64,000 nt of DNA from positions 27,079,933 to 27,143,932 of the forward strand of contig CM034595.1 of NCBI GenBank assembly GCA_020091685.1. Reading direction: 5' to 3'. Below the pieces are notes generated by a model. That model worked only from the letters and a program-made list of their open reading frames with translations, was not told where the DNA came from and searched no databases. Position 1 is the stretch's first letter. Each line of letters begins with the position of its first letter. Below, one piece after another: positions 1 to 12,787 of this stretch. The position numbers and the translations under genes are program-made. Source of the DNA: Lutjanus erythropterus. Its lineage: Eukaryota; Chordata; Actinopteri; Lutjaniformes; Lutjanidae.

Positions 1-1589
1 TATTTTGTGTGGCTAGGACTTTTTTTTCTCTTTTTGCTGTGGTATTAAAAGAGGTATTGAGTTTCATTTGTTTAATACTAATATTGTATCAAAGTTTAAA
101 ACCCTGATATCGTGACAAACTCTTTTATATTGTGTGACCCGTATTACATGGGTTCAGAAATCTTTCCTGAAGCATTTTAATAGAAGCCTCGCTAAGCTCC
201 GTATGAAAAGAACAGTGTATAGAACCCTCTCTCACATACACACACATATACACACGCACTGTTGCAAGCAGCAGGTGCGTGTCAGGCAGGATCAAGCATG
301 CAACAACACATGACAGTATTTCATACCTTCATAAGTGGCTGATTATTTTGCTGATGCCACCCCCCAGCCAATAGTGATCTGCCATGTTTGGCTTCGAGAT
401 ATGCACACTGTAAAAAAAATAATTGTTTGATTTATAATATTAATAAGTGCATTATCTCTTTATTGGATCAAACATAGAGGTTTAGAGGTGGAATAGAAAC
501 TTTATGTTATTGCTGTTGCTTTGTGATATAAAGCTGCTAATCTCTGAAACTGGCTCGACTACTTTATAATGACTATTATTGTGAGGATTGAGAGTTTGTC
601 TACACCCTTCAAGCTTGAGTATGCTGGCAGACAAGGCAGATATCTCCCATTATTAAGCAGTCTGCACTGTGCTGGGGCAGAACAATTGCCAGCCGCTGAA
701 TGCAGACGCAGACAGTATTCAACCAAATGGGTGACAGTAGTCATTCTGTGTTTAATGAGCCAGTAGCGGCAACAGTAGATCAGTAATTTAAAGTAGGATT
801 TGTATTGTGCAGTTTGGACTGTTGATGGATGGGCTTATCAATCATGTCAGTTACACACACATCAAACAGGCTTCCATGTGGGTGAGGGTGCACTCGCGAT
901 GTGCAACTGTTGAAAGGTTCCTTATTCACATGCTGATGTCACTGACACCTTTTCCATTAACATAATGTCCCCCGTCAGTCAGAAATGTGTGTTTGCTTAT
1001 TGTTACTTCACCTGGATGTTGCAGAATGAAGTATGTGCAGAGTTTGACACTGTTAATTTGCCAGTGGGGCAAGTTTGTCTGTGCACACACTGAATTTGAG
1101 TTTAAGAGGTGCACATATGGGCATGTTAACTATTATGAAGACAGTCGTGGTCCAGTATGCAGCTTGCAAGTGGGAAGCATCGACAGTTTAACCTTTGAAA
1201 TGAAAAATGTTTTGCATTAAGTAGGTGTAATTTTTGGGGAAAAACAGATGCACCTAGAAAAGTGCACTCAGTAGAGAGCTGATTCCCGCCAGGCAACAGA
1301 TGGTGAAGCACCTACTGCAATGCTACCACAACTGCCAGATGCACCCGGCAGAGATTTGTAAAGTTCTGCCGACATTAACACGACCCCAACATATGTTGTC
1401 CCGAGCTAAACCAAGTTTTCAAACTAAAGCAGTTTTGATCACTTGCGACAGCTGGTTGAGAAGAGTGAGAAGTCAGCTGCCAACAGTCATATAAAACAGA
1501 GCGGTCAAAAAATAGATGAGTGCTGAAGTGGCAGTTTAAATCCATGTTTGTATGTAGTGAAGACTTTGAAGGAGATTAATATGGAAGCT
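1..1589. other. Unique-looking AT-rich non-coding DNA
   Basis: I see no gene, RNA or recognisable repeat here. All frames are broken every few dozen codons; the longest open frames are 60-77 codons and none shows a domain. An imperfect CA-rich patch lies at about 230-262. Confidence 0.5.
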
Positions 1590-1962
1590 ACCACTACATT
1601 GACCTGTAACTTAAAAGGAATTTAATAAAAGGTATTAAGTGTAATTTGGGAAAATTAAAGTAATCACTATGCATGTTTAATTCCAGTGAATAATTTCCAG
1701 TTAGAAACTAAGAGACTATTTTTTACAGAAGAGGACAGAAGACTGATAGAGAGCTGAACATTATGATATCACAGTGACGTTGACCATTGACCACCAAAAT
1801 CTAATCTGTTCATCCTTGGGTCCAAGTGGTCATTTGTACCAAGTTTGAAAAAAAAAATCCCTCAAGGCAGTCCTGAAAGATATTGTGTTCATGAGAATGG
1901 GATGACCCAAAAACATGATGTCTGTGGCCATGTGCCTGTCACTGGCATGGAGCCATTAAAAA
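1590..1962 (+). repeat. Interspersed repeat, family A, copy 1
   Basis: It aligns by eye with 22296-22745: both have a phrase beginning TTCCAGTGAATAAT, then a deaminating-type TGACC-rich segment, then ACCACCAAAATCTAATC and a shared stretch beginning GTTCATC. The copy ends in a degraded tail around 1940-1962. I recognise the phrases as a high-copy percomorph repeat but cannot name the class. The repeat relationship is seen directly; the teleost identity is from memory. Confidence 0.7.
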
Positions 1963-2170
1963 GATTTTTTTAAAGTTTTATCCAAAATTGTGAACCACAG
2001 AGCTCCTTCAGCATAAAAACATGAATGCACGAAAAAAATAGACTGATCGGTCCAGTACTGTCTGAGATTAGCTGTGGATAAAATGCAGATGTGTTGAGCA
2101 CGCATGCACACAAGCAATAGATAAAAGAGTGTTTTTATGTTTCTTAAAACACTCTGTGTGCCACATACAT

Positions 2171-2680
2171 AGATGGCAAAAGTAGATGCATTCTTTACTC
2201 AAGTAGAAGTACAGATACTTGTGTGAAAAAAGACTTGGGTAGAAGTAGAAGTGCTGATGCAGGTTCTTTACTCAAGGGAAAGTCAAAAAGTACAGGCTCT
2301 GAAATACGCTCAAAGTATAAAATAAAAACTAACTAAACTTCTGAAAGACATTTCTACCTGTTGTTTCTGTGTAAAGCTAGGGGTTTCTCCACAGCAGTCT
2401 CAATTTCTTGTGTATTTTATCTTGTTTAATCTTCTACCTCGTTTTCACCTTGCTACGTGGGTCATGCTTGATATGCAGCAATGGATTCACAAAGGAATTT
2501 TCTTTTCTACGTGGTATTGTTCCATCCATTTAGGTTGAAATTGGTCTTAATGTTTTTGAAAATGTAAGGAGTAGAAAGTATAGATGTTTGTGTTAAATGT
2601 AGGGAGTGAAAAAACAGTTGTCAGAAAAATTAATGCTCAAGTAAAGTAGAAATACTTGAAAAGTCTACTTATGTACACTA
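2171..2680 (+). repeat. Interspersed repeat, family B, copy 1
   Basis: This copy has TTTACTCAAGTAGAAGTACAG near one end and CTCAAGTAAAGTAGAAATAC near the other, so the ends are related to the ACTCAAGTA motif. The reverse complement of 61452-62279 matches it over several segments, including AAAAGTACAGGCTCTGAAAT. It is probably a non-autonomous DNA transposon; the superfamily is not determined. Confidence 0.75.
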
Positions 2681-3453
2681 ACTAGTTATTAGCACTTGAT
2701 TACTTCTCTGGCTACATACAGTAGTTTGTCAAGTTGCACAACATTAGGTCACACAAAATGCCCTGAAGACATTGAACCAAATGTAATTTTCACATTAAGA
2801 AGTATTGGTATTGAGCAATTGCAAAAAAGAAATGAAATGAAACATTTTCAGAGCACATGCCTCAGTTGTTTGTGGTTTTGGACTCTTGATCCTATATCTG
2901 TGTTTTTCAGTTATGATTCTGTGTCTTCGGTCACTTACGTCATCTTGCATTGAGAAAAAGAGAAGAAATCCTGTCAATCAGTAATCATGCGCCTGTCAAT
3001 CAGAAGCCCAGCCGCTGACCTGTTACGTAAGGCATGGAAACAACAAATTGTGTCACTAGAGCTGTAGGTATTAAGTTTACAACTTAACTACCGGTGGTGA
3101 ATTTAAGTGTGCGTGGGTGTAATTTGTAAGATAAGTATGTGTGGAAATATGTGATCAGTGGGTGTATGAGTCACCTTCGTGTAGGCAGTTGTTTAAAGGC
3201 CATTTTCTAGGAGATGTCAGAAACAGGAACATGCATTAGTATGTGTGTGTCTGTGTGAGTTAATGTGTGATGTGGTTTTGTCATTCGAGTTGAAACATCA
3301 CAGGATTCCCCTTCTCAGAGTGTTTAGATCAAGATATCAGACAACAAACGGGCAGAGACTCCTCATGACGGAGATAAAGGTGTCCGCACACATGATGAGC
3401 AACGTAGAAAGTGATGTATTAACTTAATATTTGCATGGAACCTAAAAATAAAC
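2681..3453. other. Unique-looking non-coding DNA
   Basis: No gene or repeat is recognised. A perfect TTACGTAA palindrome lies at 3023-3030, but an 8-bp site is expected by chance in 64 kb and I attach no weight to it. Confidence 0.4.
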
Positions 3454-4600
3454 TTAAAGGGACAGTTCATCCCGAAATCAAAGGTACCTATTTTTCCTCT
3501 TACCTGTAGTGCTATTTATTCACCTAGACTGTTTTGGTGTGAGTTGCAGAGTTTTGGAGATATTGGCCGTGAAACTTCTGCCTCCTCTTCAGCATAATGA
3601 AACTACATGGCACTCCAAAAAATATATATTTAAAAAACTCAACCATAATGTCTCTTTTCAGAAATAATGGCCCCAGTTGCTCGAGATAATCCACAGAACT
3701 TGTTAGCAGTTTCATGCATGAACTATTTTTTTTCTATGAAACTGCACCCACCAACCATCTCACCGCACAGAAGTAAGCATTCATCTACTCATGGATGAGA
3801 GGTTACAGCTCAGCCGAGGAGGACGCCAATAATTTTTACATCTTACTCTTTTCAGTGAGTAGATGCATGCTTCCTTCTGCTGGAAGATACCGTTGGTGGA
3901 GAATTGAATAACGATACTTCCTATATGAAACTGCTCATGAGTGTTAATTTTGATGACAAATTTTGATTTCGTTTTAGTCATAGTCTTTTGACTCAAGTGC
4001 CATTTAGTTTTACTATTATTTTAGCCCTGTGAATTATTTTAGTTTTAGTCTAGTTTTACTTGACTAAGCCTCATAAGATTTTAGTTGACCAAATCTACAG
4101 TAGATTTAATCGACTTGGATTAGATAATAAATAACATTAGCTTGATGTGTGATTGTGTCTCCACACCTTCCCAGCTCATCACTGCCTTCAGCTTGTTTTT
4201 ATTTCTTGACAAAAGTGTCAATTAATTTCATTATAGTTTTTGTCATTATGAGTATTTGTTATCATCTTGTTTTTGTCAGTGAAAAAGTGTTGTTGATATG
4301 AAAATTATTCATTAATTAAATTAACATGGCTCACAACGAGGTCTGTGAGCATCTTGAGTAACCAGATCATGATTTTTGATTGCAGTTTAGTTTTTCAGAT
4401 GTTTTGAGCACCACAAGCCGAGTACCATTCCATTCTTATTATATTCAAGAGAAAGCAGATAACTCTACAGCTGACTCTCTGCACACTGCACTCTGACTTT
4501 CAACTCTGCAACTCACACCAAACAAACCTGGATGGACAAATAGCACTGCAGGTAAGAGGAAAAACACATATTTCTGATTTTGCTCAAAGTGTCCCTTTAA
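3454..4600. mobile_element. Foldback (long inverted repeat) MITE flanked by TTAA
   Basis: The left end reads TTAA then AGGGAC and the right end reads GTCCCT then TTAA, so TTAA flanks an AGGGAC terminal inverted repeat. The inverted repeat is long. TTTTTCCTCTTACCTGTAGT at the left is mirrored by ACTGCAGGTAAGAGGAAAAA at the right. TGGTGTGAGTTGCAGAGTT at the left is mirrored by AACTCTGCAACTCACACCA at the right. Further inward, ATAATCCACAGAACTTGTT and the right-arm stretch from 4334 correspond again. A TTAA target with this structure fits the Kolobok or piggyBac superfamilies. It has no open reading frame and is non-autonomous. A second element is nested at 3938-4325. Confidence 0.85.
3938..4325. 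mobile_element. hAT-like MITE nested in the foldback element
   Basis: This segment interrupts the foldback element between a left part ending ACTGCTCA (3930-3937) and a right part resuming CAACGAGG at 4334. The flanking octamers ACTGCTCA and ATGGCTCA (4326-4333) match at 6 of 8 positions, as expected for a decayed 8-bp target duplication typical of hAT elements. The interior has repeated TTTTAGT/GACTAA motifs that I recognise from a common fish repeat. End positions are good to a few bases. Confidence 0.65.
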
Positions 4601-4970
4601 TGTAAAACCTGCTGGCGAGGGCCTGGAATGATACAGTGGATGTTTTTAAGCCTTTGGAATTTTGGCTGCAGGCGAAAGTGTGTATTATGTGTTTGTGGAT
4701 TAATATTTGTGCTCGTGTGAGAAACAGTTGCCCTTTAGTTACTCACATCTGGGCCCTGTATTGGGGAGACACTGGTTCCATCTGGCTGAACGCCCGCATG
4801 CCTTCATTAGTTTCACCTCCGCTCATGCCACTCCCACACCTTCAGCCCAGGTATCTGCCTGACAGCTTGTAATTGTAGTTCGGGCTTACTTCATATAAAG
4901 GAGTGATGACATTTTGGTAGCTGAGTCAGTGTCTTCGTCGCCCTTCAGATATTCAACACTTGAGCAGAAT

Positions 4971-4988
4971 GTGTGTGTGTGTGTGTGA
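4971..4988. repeat. (GT)9 microsatellite
   Basis: An uninterrupted GT run. Confidence 0.95.
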
Positions 4989-5104
4989 TTTTTACTCAGC
5001 GTATGGGGTCTAAATATGTGCACGGTGTTTGACGTTTAGCTGTGGCTCAGAATAATGTCACTCTGGGTCACACACTGACCACATGGGCATGTGCGCCGGC
5101 AGAC

Positions 5105-5134
5105 GCGCGCACACACACACACAGACACACACAC
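5105..5134. repeat. Imperfect (CA)n microsatellite
   Basis: A CG-started CA run interrupted once by a G. Confidence 0.9.
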
Positions 5135-6454
5135 GCCCACTCTCACTTACAGATAAACAAGTGGTTGCATTTCTGCATGAGTCACTGCCGTGGGCAGAGG
5201 TGGAAAGTTTCCTTGTTTGGGCTATTCCCCCCTGCTGACACTTTTGATACTTTTTTGAAGTATCTGAAGTGTCTCTAATCCTAAATCAACTTGTAGTGGT
5301 CAGTGGACTCGGCTCATACCTGCTGAGACTAAAAACATCAAAACTTCTCTCCATGTCTGTCTGTTTACTTACTGACTGCAGCTCCGTGTACTGTGCACAG
5401 TGCATATTATCACACACAGGCACAGATAAAGTATTATTTTTTAAAATTCAATTTAAATATAGCAAAGCAAGTGTGCTTAAAAATAATAATCTAATACTAC
5501 CTATACTGCCACTACTGTTTCAGTTACTAGTTATTACTTTTATTACTTTTTGTAATAATATTCTTACTTACATGTTGTATTGCATGTCCTGTTGTGTAAA
5601 AGTTTCCGTCATGTGTTGTCGTCTAGTCACAGAAGGGAAAGTGCAGATGTTATTTCTAACATTAATGATAGCTCCATTGTATTCGAGTACATCGGTATAA
5701 GCCTTGACAGTTTGAGAGTGAGTCATCATGCATAGGCCCTTAAACTGAAGCGTGCATCATTAATTTTAATTATTTACACCTGTGCTTTTCTTACTGTGAC
5801 ATGTCAACATGTCTGCTATGCAAAAGGCCTAAGTGTATGTTTATTTTAAAGGTGATCTGATGAACATAATATTTAAAAGGACAATCCAACACTTTTTATG
5901 TGGCTTCAGTCAGTGTTGATGGTAAATGTAGTCAACTAAAGCAATGAATTCCTCGGTGTGTGCTATATTGACTAAGAAATCCGAGTTTTCCTGCTGCAAA
6001 ATCTGTTGTTTAACAGGTTATTTCAGTTTTGATTTCTTGCTTTTTGGTAGCCATGGGGTTGTGCTAGATGAGTATTTTTGTCACCTAATATTATGTTCTG
6101 GCCAGTGAAGTAATAGCTAAAGGCTAGGTTGTTGATAACATGGCAGCATGGGTGTGGATGTCAGTAGGCAGTGCTGCACGACAGGTGCTACTACTAGCAC
6201 GACTAATAATACTAATAAAATCCTTTCTTGCATGATTATCATGACAGAAAGAGTTGTGCTTGTATTTAAGTAAGCCCTTATGCATTTTACAACAATTGAT
6301 TGCCGATTGATTGATTAGTCGATTTAATTTTTCAAGCTGTCAAAGTACAAATGCTGGTTCTAGCATTTCAAATATGCTGCTTATGTATATTATATATAAT
6401 AGTAAATGAATTATCTTTTGGTTTTGCATTGTTGGTTGAATAAATAAGCTTTTA

Positions 6455-6622
6455 AACGGTCCAGTGTGTAAAGATTTAGGGGGATTTATTGGCAGAATAT
6501 TTTAGAAATACAATGTAATATTCATAAGTATGTTTTCATTGGTGTATAATCACCTGAAAAAGTTTTTGTAACCTTAAAATGAGCTGTTTATATCTACAGA
6601 GGGTGTGGGTCCGTGGCCACAA
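6455..6622 (+). mobile_element. Half of a hAT-like MITE, family D
   Basis: It begins GGTCCAGTGTGTAAAGATTT and continues with GGGGATTTATTGGCAGAAT and GTGTATAATCACCTGAAA. I recognise this as one end of a very common percomorph element. The opposite end of the same family begins at 18019. Neither locus holds both ends, so both are truncated halves. Superfamily assignment is from memory. Confidence 0.65.
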
Positions 6623-6812
6623 AACTTGCAAAAAATGTGTCAGTGTTAAGCTCATAGCAGTGGAACATATTGGCTTCTGTGGCAGGGGGGACCCACTTTG
6701 TGATATTTCATTGACTAAACCAGCTGCAGCCCTTGTTTTTATTTTTTTTAAATAAAACTTTGACTGATCTGCATGGAGGAAATGAAAGAGCCAATGTTGC
6801 CCCTTTCCCTTT

Positions 6813-6882
6813 ACCACCACTGAAGTGCCCTTGAGCAAGGCCTTGAACTCCTGACAGCTCCAGTTTTAGCTGCTCAGTGGCC
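6813..6882 (+). repeat. SINE body fragment
   Basis: The phrase AAGTGCCCTTGAGCAAGGCC followed by GCTGCTCAGTGG matches the body that follows tRNA-derived SINE heads in fish as I remember it. No tRNA-like head is visible beside it, so it is 5'-truncated. Confidence 0.5.
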
Positions 6883-7781
6883 AAATGATCAGACTGTGGT
6901 TGTATTGTGCCACTGCCAAGAGTGAAAGTGTGTAACCGGGTGACCTTACAGGGTGTTCTTGAAAATAAGTGAGGCTTGCTTTCGTACATCCATGACTAAA
7001 CAAAGGTTAAGTGAAAACATTTACCAGTATTTTACTGTCTTTACACTAAAGGGCATAATGATCTATGTTGCTCTGTTACATTATCAGAGTAAATTTTCAT
7101 GTTTGCAAACTGAAATCTCACATCTGTTTTACTTTGCAAGTATTTGGCTTTGTCAGTAATTTTGATATATATTTGTATTGCCAATATGCAGTTATAAAGA
7201 CTTTAAATCATATTATATTTTTTTTCGATTATACATTCAAGGGTTAATGAATGCTGACAACACTACCTGCAAAGCTTCCATTCACTCTCCTCCTCATAGT
7301 GTATGAATGAAATGCTTGGAAGGCTTGCAGAGAGTCTATTGTAATGAGATATAATAAGTTTATGCTTCATAAACTTCAAGGTACGTGCAGCATTGCATGG
7401 AGGGAGCAGCAAATGTCAGGTTTAAAGGAAGAACTTGTTGAATCATGCCTTTGCCTGTAGAACGCGCGTGCGCATTTGTTCGTGGGTTCTTGCATGTACA
7501 AGTTTATACATTTTTTATAAGTTGACTAATTATGTGTGATCATTTGTTTAAACCCTAGTACCCTTTGATATTTTTCGTGTGGTGTGGGTGGATGGGATTA
7601 GAATAATTTTTCAATGTAGTGTCATAGTTTTAACTTTTAGCATATAAACCTTTATAAAAGGTCAATGATGTTTGACTCACAAAACTGTCTTTTGGACATT
7701 CACAGGTAGCTGCAGTGATGATTGGAAAACATTTTTATTAAAAAGAAACTTCAAATAACCCTTGCCTGATTTGTAGCTGAC

Positions 7782-9114
7782 TTAAAGGCGCAACATGTAA
7801 GAATTGGAAACGTGTTGAATACATTAATCTGGATCTATATATAGATTCAATCCACTTTCGTGTCATGTCTAAAAAAAAGAAAATACATTGAAAGATGTTT
7901 TTGTTTGAGGTTTCTGAAAAAGTTTTCATCTCTGTTAAGTTTTCAAGCTTATTTTGGTTCACATAAATCAAATTCTGAGAAGTAAATGAGGCTGCAGTGG
8001 GTGTAAAAAGAAGAAACAAAGAAAATAAATTGTTTGATCACATGACATCTGTTTATATTTTCTACTATTTTGGCAGTGGCTCAGTCTGTAAGGACTTGGC
8101 CTGGGGACCAGAGGGTAGCTGCTCGGGGAACCAGACCCCAGACTGGGAACTTGGAGCACCAGTGAGTGTTGGTAGGGCAGGGGCTTTGGACCACAATCCT
8201 GCACAGGTCCAGTTTTGTCATCCTCTGTAGCAAGCAGCTAGCCTTCCTCGCTGTCAGATCAAACAGTGGCATCCCATTGTTTGACAGGATGTGATGTCAA
8301 AGGTTGTGTCTTAGGCTTTCACAATAAAATCCTGCTGGTTGATTAGGCTTGATATTACTACACAATAATTTCTAATTTCTCTAGGGCATAAAAGCACATT
8401 ATTGTCTTGTATGTGTTATATTGTTGTTCTCACCTGCTGCCCGCCCGCAATTAGTTAATTTTTACCTGTGCCCACACCTGTAAATTAATGTAAATATATT
8501 TTTCACCTGTTACACAATGTTTCTGGGGCTTATACGTTGTGTATTTGTAGCGTGTGAAGACTAAAATATTTTAACATCTCACTCTATGAATTAAGGGTTT
8601 ATTTCAAACAAAACAGAGTTGGTGATTGTTGGAACAGTGGGCCAAAATGAATTTGGTGAGTTTTAGTTTGTTTGTGTCAGGTTTTAATGAAATGTGTTTT
8701 GATGGGTTTACAAGGCAGTTAAGCTTAGTCTTAGTTTGATGGAAGAGAGACACTTCAATTCAGATGTTGTACAGTTATATTTTTCTGTTTAATAAGGAAA
8801 ACAAGTGTAAGAATATTTCCTTTCTTGAAATTTTGTGAGTTTATTATGTTTATGTATTAGCCTAAAAAATCTAAGAGAGAGTGCAAACTTGTGATTTGCA
8901 CACATCTCCCAGCTGAAACTATGGGGAGGTACAAAGTAGTATTACATGACAGGATAGGTCCGGGCTAGCTGGTTAGCATGCTAGCTTCAGTAGATATCCC
9001 TGCAGCATGATAGATGTCTTTGACATAACGTCAGAACTGTTATTTTTACATTCTGTTCTTAATTTTAATTAATTAGTGAACATATTAAAATAAAATTCTT
9101 ACATATTACACCAC
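7782..9114. mobile_element. Terminal-inverted-repeat element, family E, with internal insertion
   Basis: The left end reads TTAAAGGCGCAACATGTAAG and the right end reads CTTACATATTACACC, whose reverse complement is GGTGTAATATGTAAG. The two ends are therefore diverged inverted repeats. The left internal segment to about 8070 and the right segment from about 8930 (GCTAGCTGGTTAGCATGCTA) look like the two sides of one known fish element. The centre carries a SINE-like insertion. It has no transposase frame. Confidence 0.65.
8071..8230 (+). mobile_element. tRNA-derived SINE (head plus degraded body)
   Basis: It starts GGCAGTGGCTCAGTCTGTAA, which contains a good RNA polymerase III A box (TGGCTCAGTCTG). 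A degraded B-box-like segment follows about 45 bases later. Fish SINEs of this type begin with the same phrase and continue GGACTTGG, as here. It sits inside the family E element, so it is probably the younger insertion. Confidence 0.65.
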
Positions 9115-12100
9115 GCAAGACATAAACAAAGGATATCCCCCGCTGTCATCCTTGTCCCCCATCTCTCTCCCCCTCAGACATTAATCTTCAGAGAAACATA
9201 ATTTAGTAAACCAAGTATAATTAGACAGCCCAATTTAAATAATAATAATTACAAATTAATTTAAGAAAAAACACATAAATACATCTAAATGTAGAGAAGA
9301 AAGAAAAACAATCATTTGATCACATGAAAAGCTGACATTTGTAAATATTTGCCCTATTTCTCCACAAAATGTCATCAAGATGATTTTTAAAAAGAACTCA
9401 AGATAACATAATTCAGGACAAATGTAAAGTTCTTGGATGTCTATAGTGATCATCACATGACTTTATTTGACAATGTGAAGCATATGTTAGTCAGTCAAAA
9501 CCGGAAACTGAACAACAGTTTCACTTCTTATTTGGGTCAGATTTTGAGAGCTGTTGAGCTTTCAGGTTTTCAAGACGAAAGAACAAAAGAAATATTTACT
9601 ATAGTTACCAGAGTATTCAGACTATTCAGGTTCAGTGGTTGAACTGTTTAGAGATATGGTCTTAAAATATATAATAAGTATCGTAAAACGTGAAGCAGTA
9701 AAAAATGTTTCAGTATGCAGTAGTCTGAGGAGTGTAATGCGTGTGTGATCAATACTCAAGCACATGCAAAAACTGCTCCATTGTGATGACTTTAATGGCT
9801 TGAAATATGAATGTTAGAATCTTTATGACTAAGGATTGCCCATGCAAGCTGAGATAAGCGTTTAGTTTGTTTGTTTGCACAATTAAAACATGCAAATACA
9901 TATAATAAGACTAAATGGATATGTGTAAGGGAGGAAGGAAGCAAAAAGGCTTTTACAATCCTCTCTAATCATAAACATCAGACAAGTAGGAAGATATAGA
10001 TTAATTTGTAGTAATTTAGATGTAATATCCCTGCATTAAATATAGAGTACTTCTACCTCTAACATGTGAGACACATTGTTCAGTTCATTCAGGAGTCGAC
10101 CTTGAATAACCTTGCGCCATCCCCTTCATTGCTTCCGGCCACATCATCAACGGCTTCAAACATCCTCATCTAATTTTTAAAGTATTTTGTTTCGTATTCT
10201 CTTTCTTGTCCGTTCTCTTGTCCTTCATGCTTGTACAGGTAACTAAAAGTCAAAGTGTGCTACAAAGTGTGCTACAAAGTGACGGCAGCGGCGTCTCGTT
10301 TGTGAATAACATCTCGCTATGAGTTGCTCAAGAGGACTGAGTTCGTTATTTAAGTTGTCTTTGACCTTTTCTTTGAAAAAGTTCACCTCATATGATTCAC
10401 TACATCTCAACTCTGACATTTAAATTTCATCTCCTTCTCACGATTGAAACCTGGTGCTCAACAATTACCTGGGTACGGGAATCTAACATATGCAGTATGG
10501 TACATCATAGCTACTGCGTGGGCACCCATTAGCAATAAACCCAAACCACCCATGTGTGCTATTGTGATCTTCCCAGAAGTCCTCAGTGTGCAAAGAGAGA
10601 GACACTCCCAGAAATTTCCATAAGAAAGATTTTCTTCCGGTGAGAGTGGAGCATTAGGACTACCCTCCTGATGCTCGGCCAGCTGCATACCTGAAAAGCA
10701 AGTATTTACGTGTGCCGCTCCCCATGACTGGAAGCACTGACTTGTTGTGTGGGAGTGCAGTGCCCTAAAATGCTGACATAATTTGCTGCTGATGCAAGAT
10801 GTTCAGAGGGAGTTCCAGCGTCATGTGTAATTTTCAGGAATATTGGAAAATAACAAATCTGTTTTATTGTAAGAACGCCTACATCTGAACGCCCACCTGC
10901 TTGTGTAATGAAAACATAGTGAAATTATAATTAAAGACGCATCTTTGTGCATCATTTGAAGACTTGCGCTCACAGTGTTCTCCCACACACACACTCAGAT
11001 GACCACATAATAGAGCTCAACCACACTGGAGGCTTTTGAGGCTCCAACTTCTGCCAAGTTCCAGACCACTGAGGTCCTGCTTTCTCTGTTCAACGCTGTG
11101 ATGCATACATAATGAGCTGCTGCAGTTTGATCTCTGGATAGGTCATGATTACAATCCTGGGATGCGCTGCGTAAAGTCACTTGGAAATGTGACAGATTTT
11201 CTGAAGGTTAGTGATCAGGCAACATAATTTATTTTTAAAGGGCAAATGAGAGAAACGCTCAATTATGGTATGTCTATGATCACTAGCAGCTGTTTTTCTT
11301 TAATGCAATAGCATTATAATTTTTTTTGGAACACATTTTTTAACATTCTACTATTACCATTTTAGCATTTAATATTAATTCTGTTATCATTGAGGGAAAC
11401 AAGATGAGGTCAAAACCTAGCATATGGCTGGACCATTTACAGTATGACTTTTTTCAGACTGCATGTTAATCAGATTTGTGTCTTGAATCAGATCTTTAAG
11501 ACCGGCTGTCTGCACTGTTAATTACAAGTGATCAGATCAGATTTGAGTGTCCAGGCATCACCAACCAATCCACATGAGTTACTGTGGTAATGACACAGGC
11601 GTCAGTAACTATGTATGCTGGTGTCATTGCTTTCATCTCAAATCCATCATCTCGACCCTTCAAATAATCGTGCTGTCAAATTGTGGTTCAGAAATCCTCT
11701 GTCACTGAGTTTGTCTGGTGCGATAGGGGCTGTTATGCTAATATCAGCATGGATCCTGCTCAGCTGCTCTGATGCAGCTGACAGCTGACACTTTTCTGAT
11801 TTGAGCGGTCAGAGAGTCCAGACTGAGAAACATCTGTAGAAATAGGATTGGGATTGCATTTTCAAACCACGTCCAAATGTGGCTTGGATCTGATTTGCAA
11901 AAATGACATTTAATGTGGTGTATTGCTGCCTAGGCTTTCAAAAAATTATGTTTAGATCAAACTAGATATGCCAAAAAATTGATTTGCTTTGACATCTAAA
12001 CAAGGCCTATGAAATGCTAGAAGACTTTTAATTTGAAACTGAAACAGGAAGTGATGGCATCTATAATCTGCACAGGAAGTGGGTTGGCAGCCTGACTGGC

Positions 12101-12787
12101 AAGCATTTTTACATTAGTGATATATTACTCAATTACAAGTTTAAAACTATGCTTGTTAAAACCAACTAGTAGTATTTCCATTTCCTGTGCGTTGTGGTCA
12201 GTGGTCATGCTCACCTCTCCAAACCTGTGCCTGCTGCAGCATTTATTTTTTGTTGTTCAGATGTCATCATTTTCACTGGCCTGTTTGTGACCAGAGAGCC
12301 TTATTGGCTGCAAAAATGTAGATAAAAGGTTTGGTATTAAATCAATTTGCAAAAAGACTTAATCACAGTAATATGAGTTTAATGTAGTTAATTTGTAAAA
12401 GGACAGCGCACAATGACATTGATCACTTACATGAAATGAAAATGTGGTTGCAGTCAAAATACAATAAGAAGTATAAAATACACAATCACTACTTTTTTAA
12501 GTAATTGTAATTAGTTACTTCCAACCCTACACCATGGTTTCTGCGTGACGCAGTGTCCCCCCTCCTGTGTCAAGCATTACCTCCTGAGGACATAATTCAG
12601 GACCGTTTAATAATTTAGAAAGAGCAACAGCCAATGGGGCAACTCCAAAACTTGACTGACAAATTGTCAGTTTCACTCAGTCAGTCACAGAGTTTCTTGT
12701 TTGGAGTGCTGGCCCTCAGCTTTGCTGCTGTCTGGTAGCACATGCAGGCAAGATGTGAACTGCATGTGATACAATGTCATGTTTTTG
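9115..12787. other. Mostly unique non-coding DNA
   Basis: No gene or RNA is supported; open frames are under 80 codons. A small tandem duplication of AAAGTGTGCTAC lies at 10252-10275. The stretch at about 11430-11940 has paired GATCTGATTTG-like phrases suggesting an old repeat, but I could not define its ends. Confidence 0.45.
10252..10281. repeat. 2.5-copy tandem repeat of a 12-mer
   Basis: AAAGTGTGCTAC occurs twice back to back, followed by AAAGTG. Confidence 0.9.

Larger units (their letters stand above)
4601..6454. other. Mostly unique non-coding DNA with two short dinucleotide runs
   Basis: No gene is supported. The open frame at 5269-5700 (143 codons) is rich in Leu, Cys, Ser and Tyr, has no domain, and lies in AT-rich DNA. 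A degraded fragment with GATTGATTGATTAGTCGATT at about 6292-6340 resembles the ends of family C (30461 and 40882). Confidence 0.45.

Noticed and set aside
3023-3030. TTACGTAA bZIP palindrome
   Set aside because: A single 8-bp site is expected by chance in a 64-kb window.
5269-5700. 143-codon Leu/Cys-rich open frame, possibly membrane-like
   Set aside because: Hydrophobicity comes from AT-rich DNA. There is no start context, domain or homology that I can recognise.
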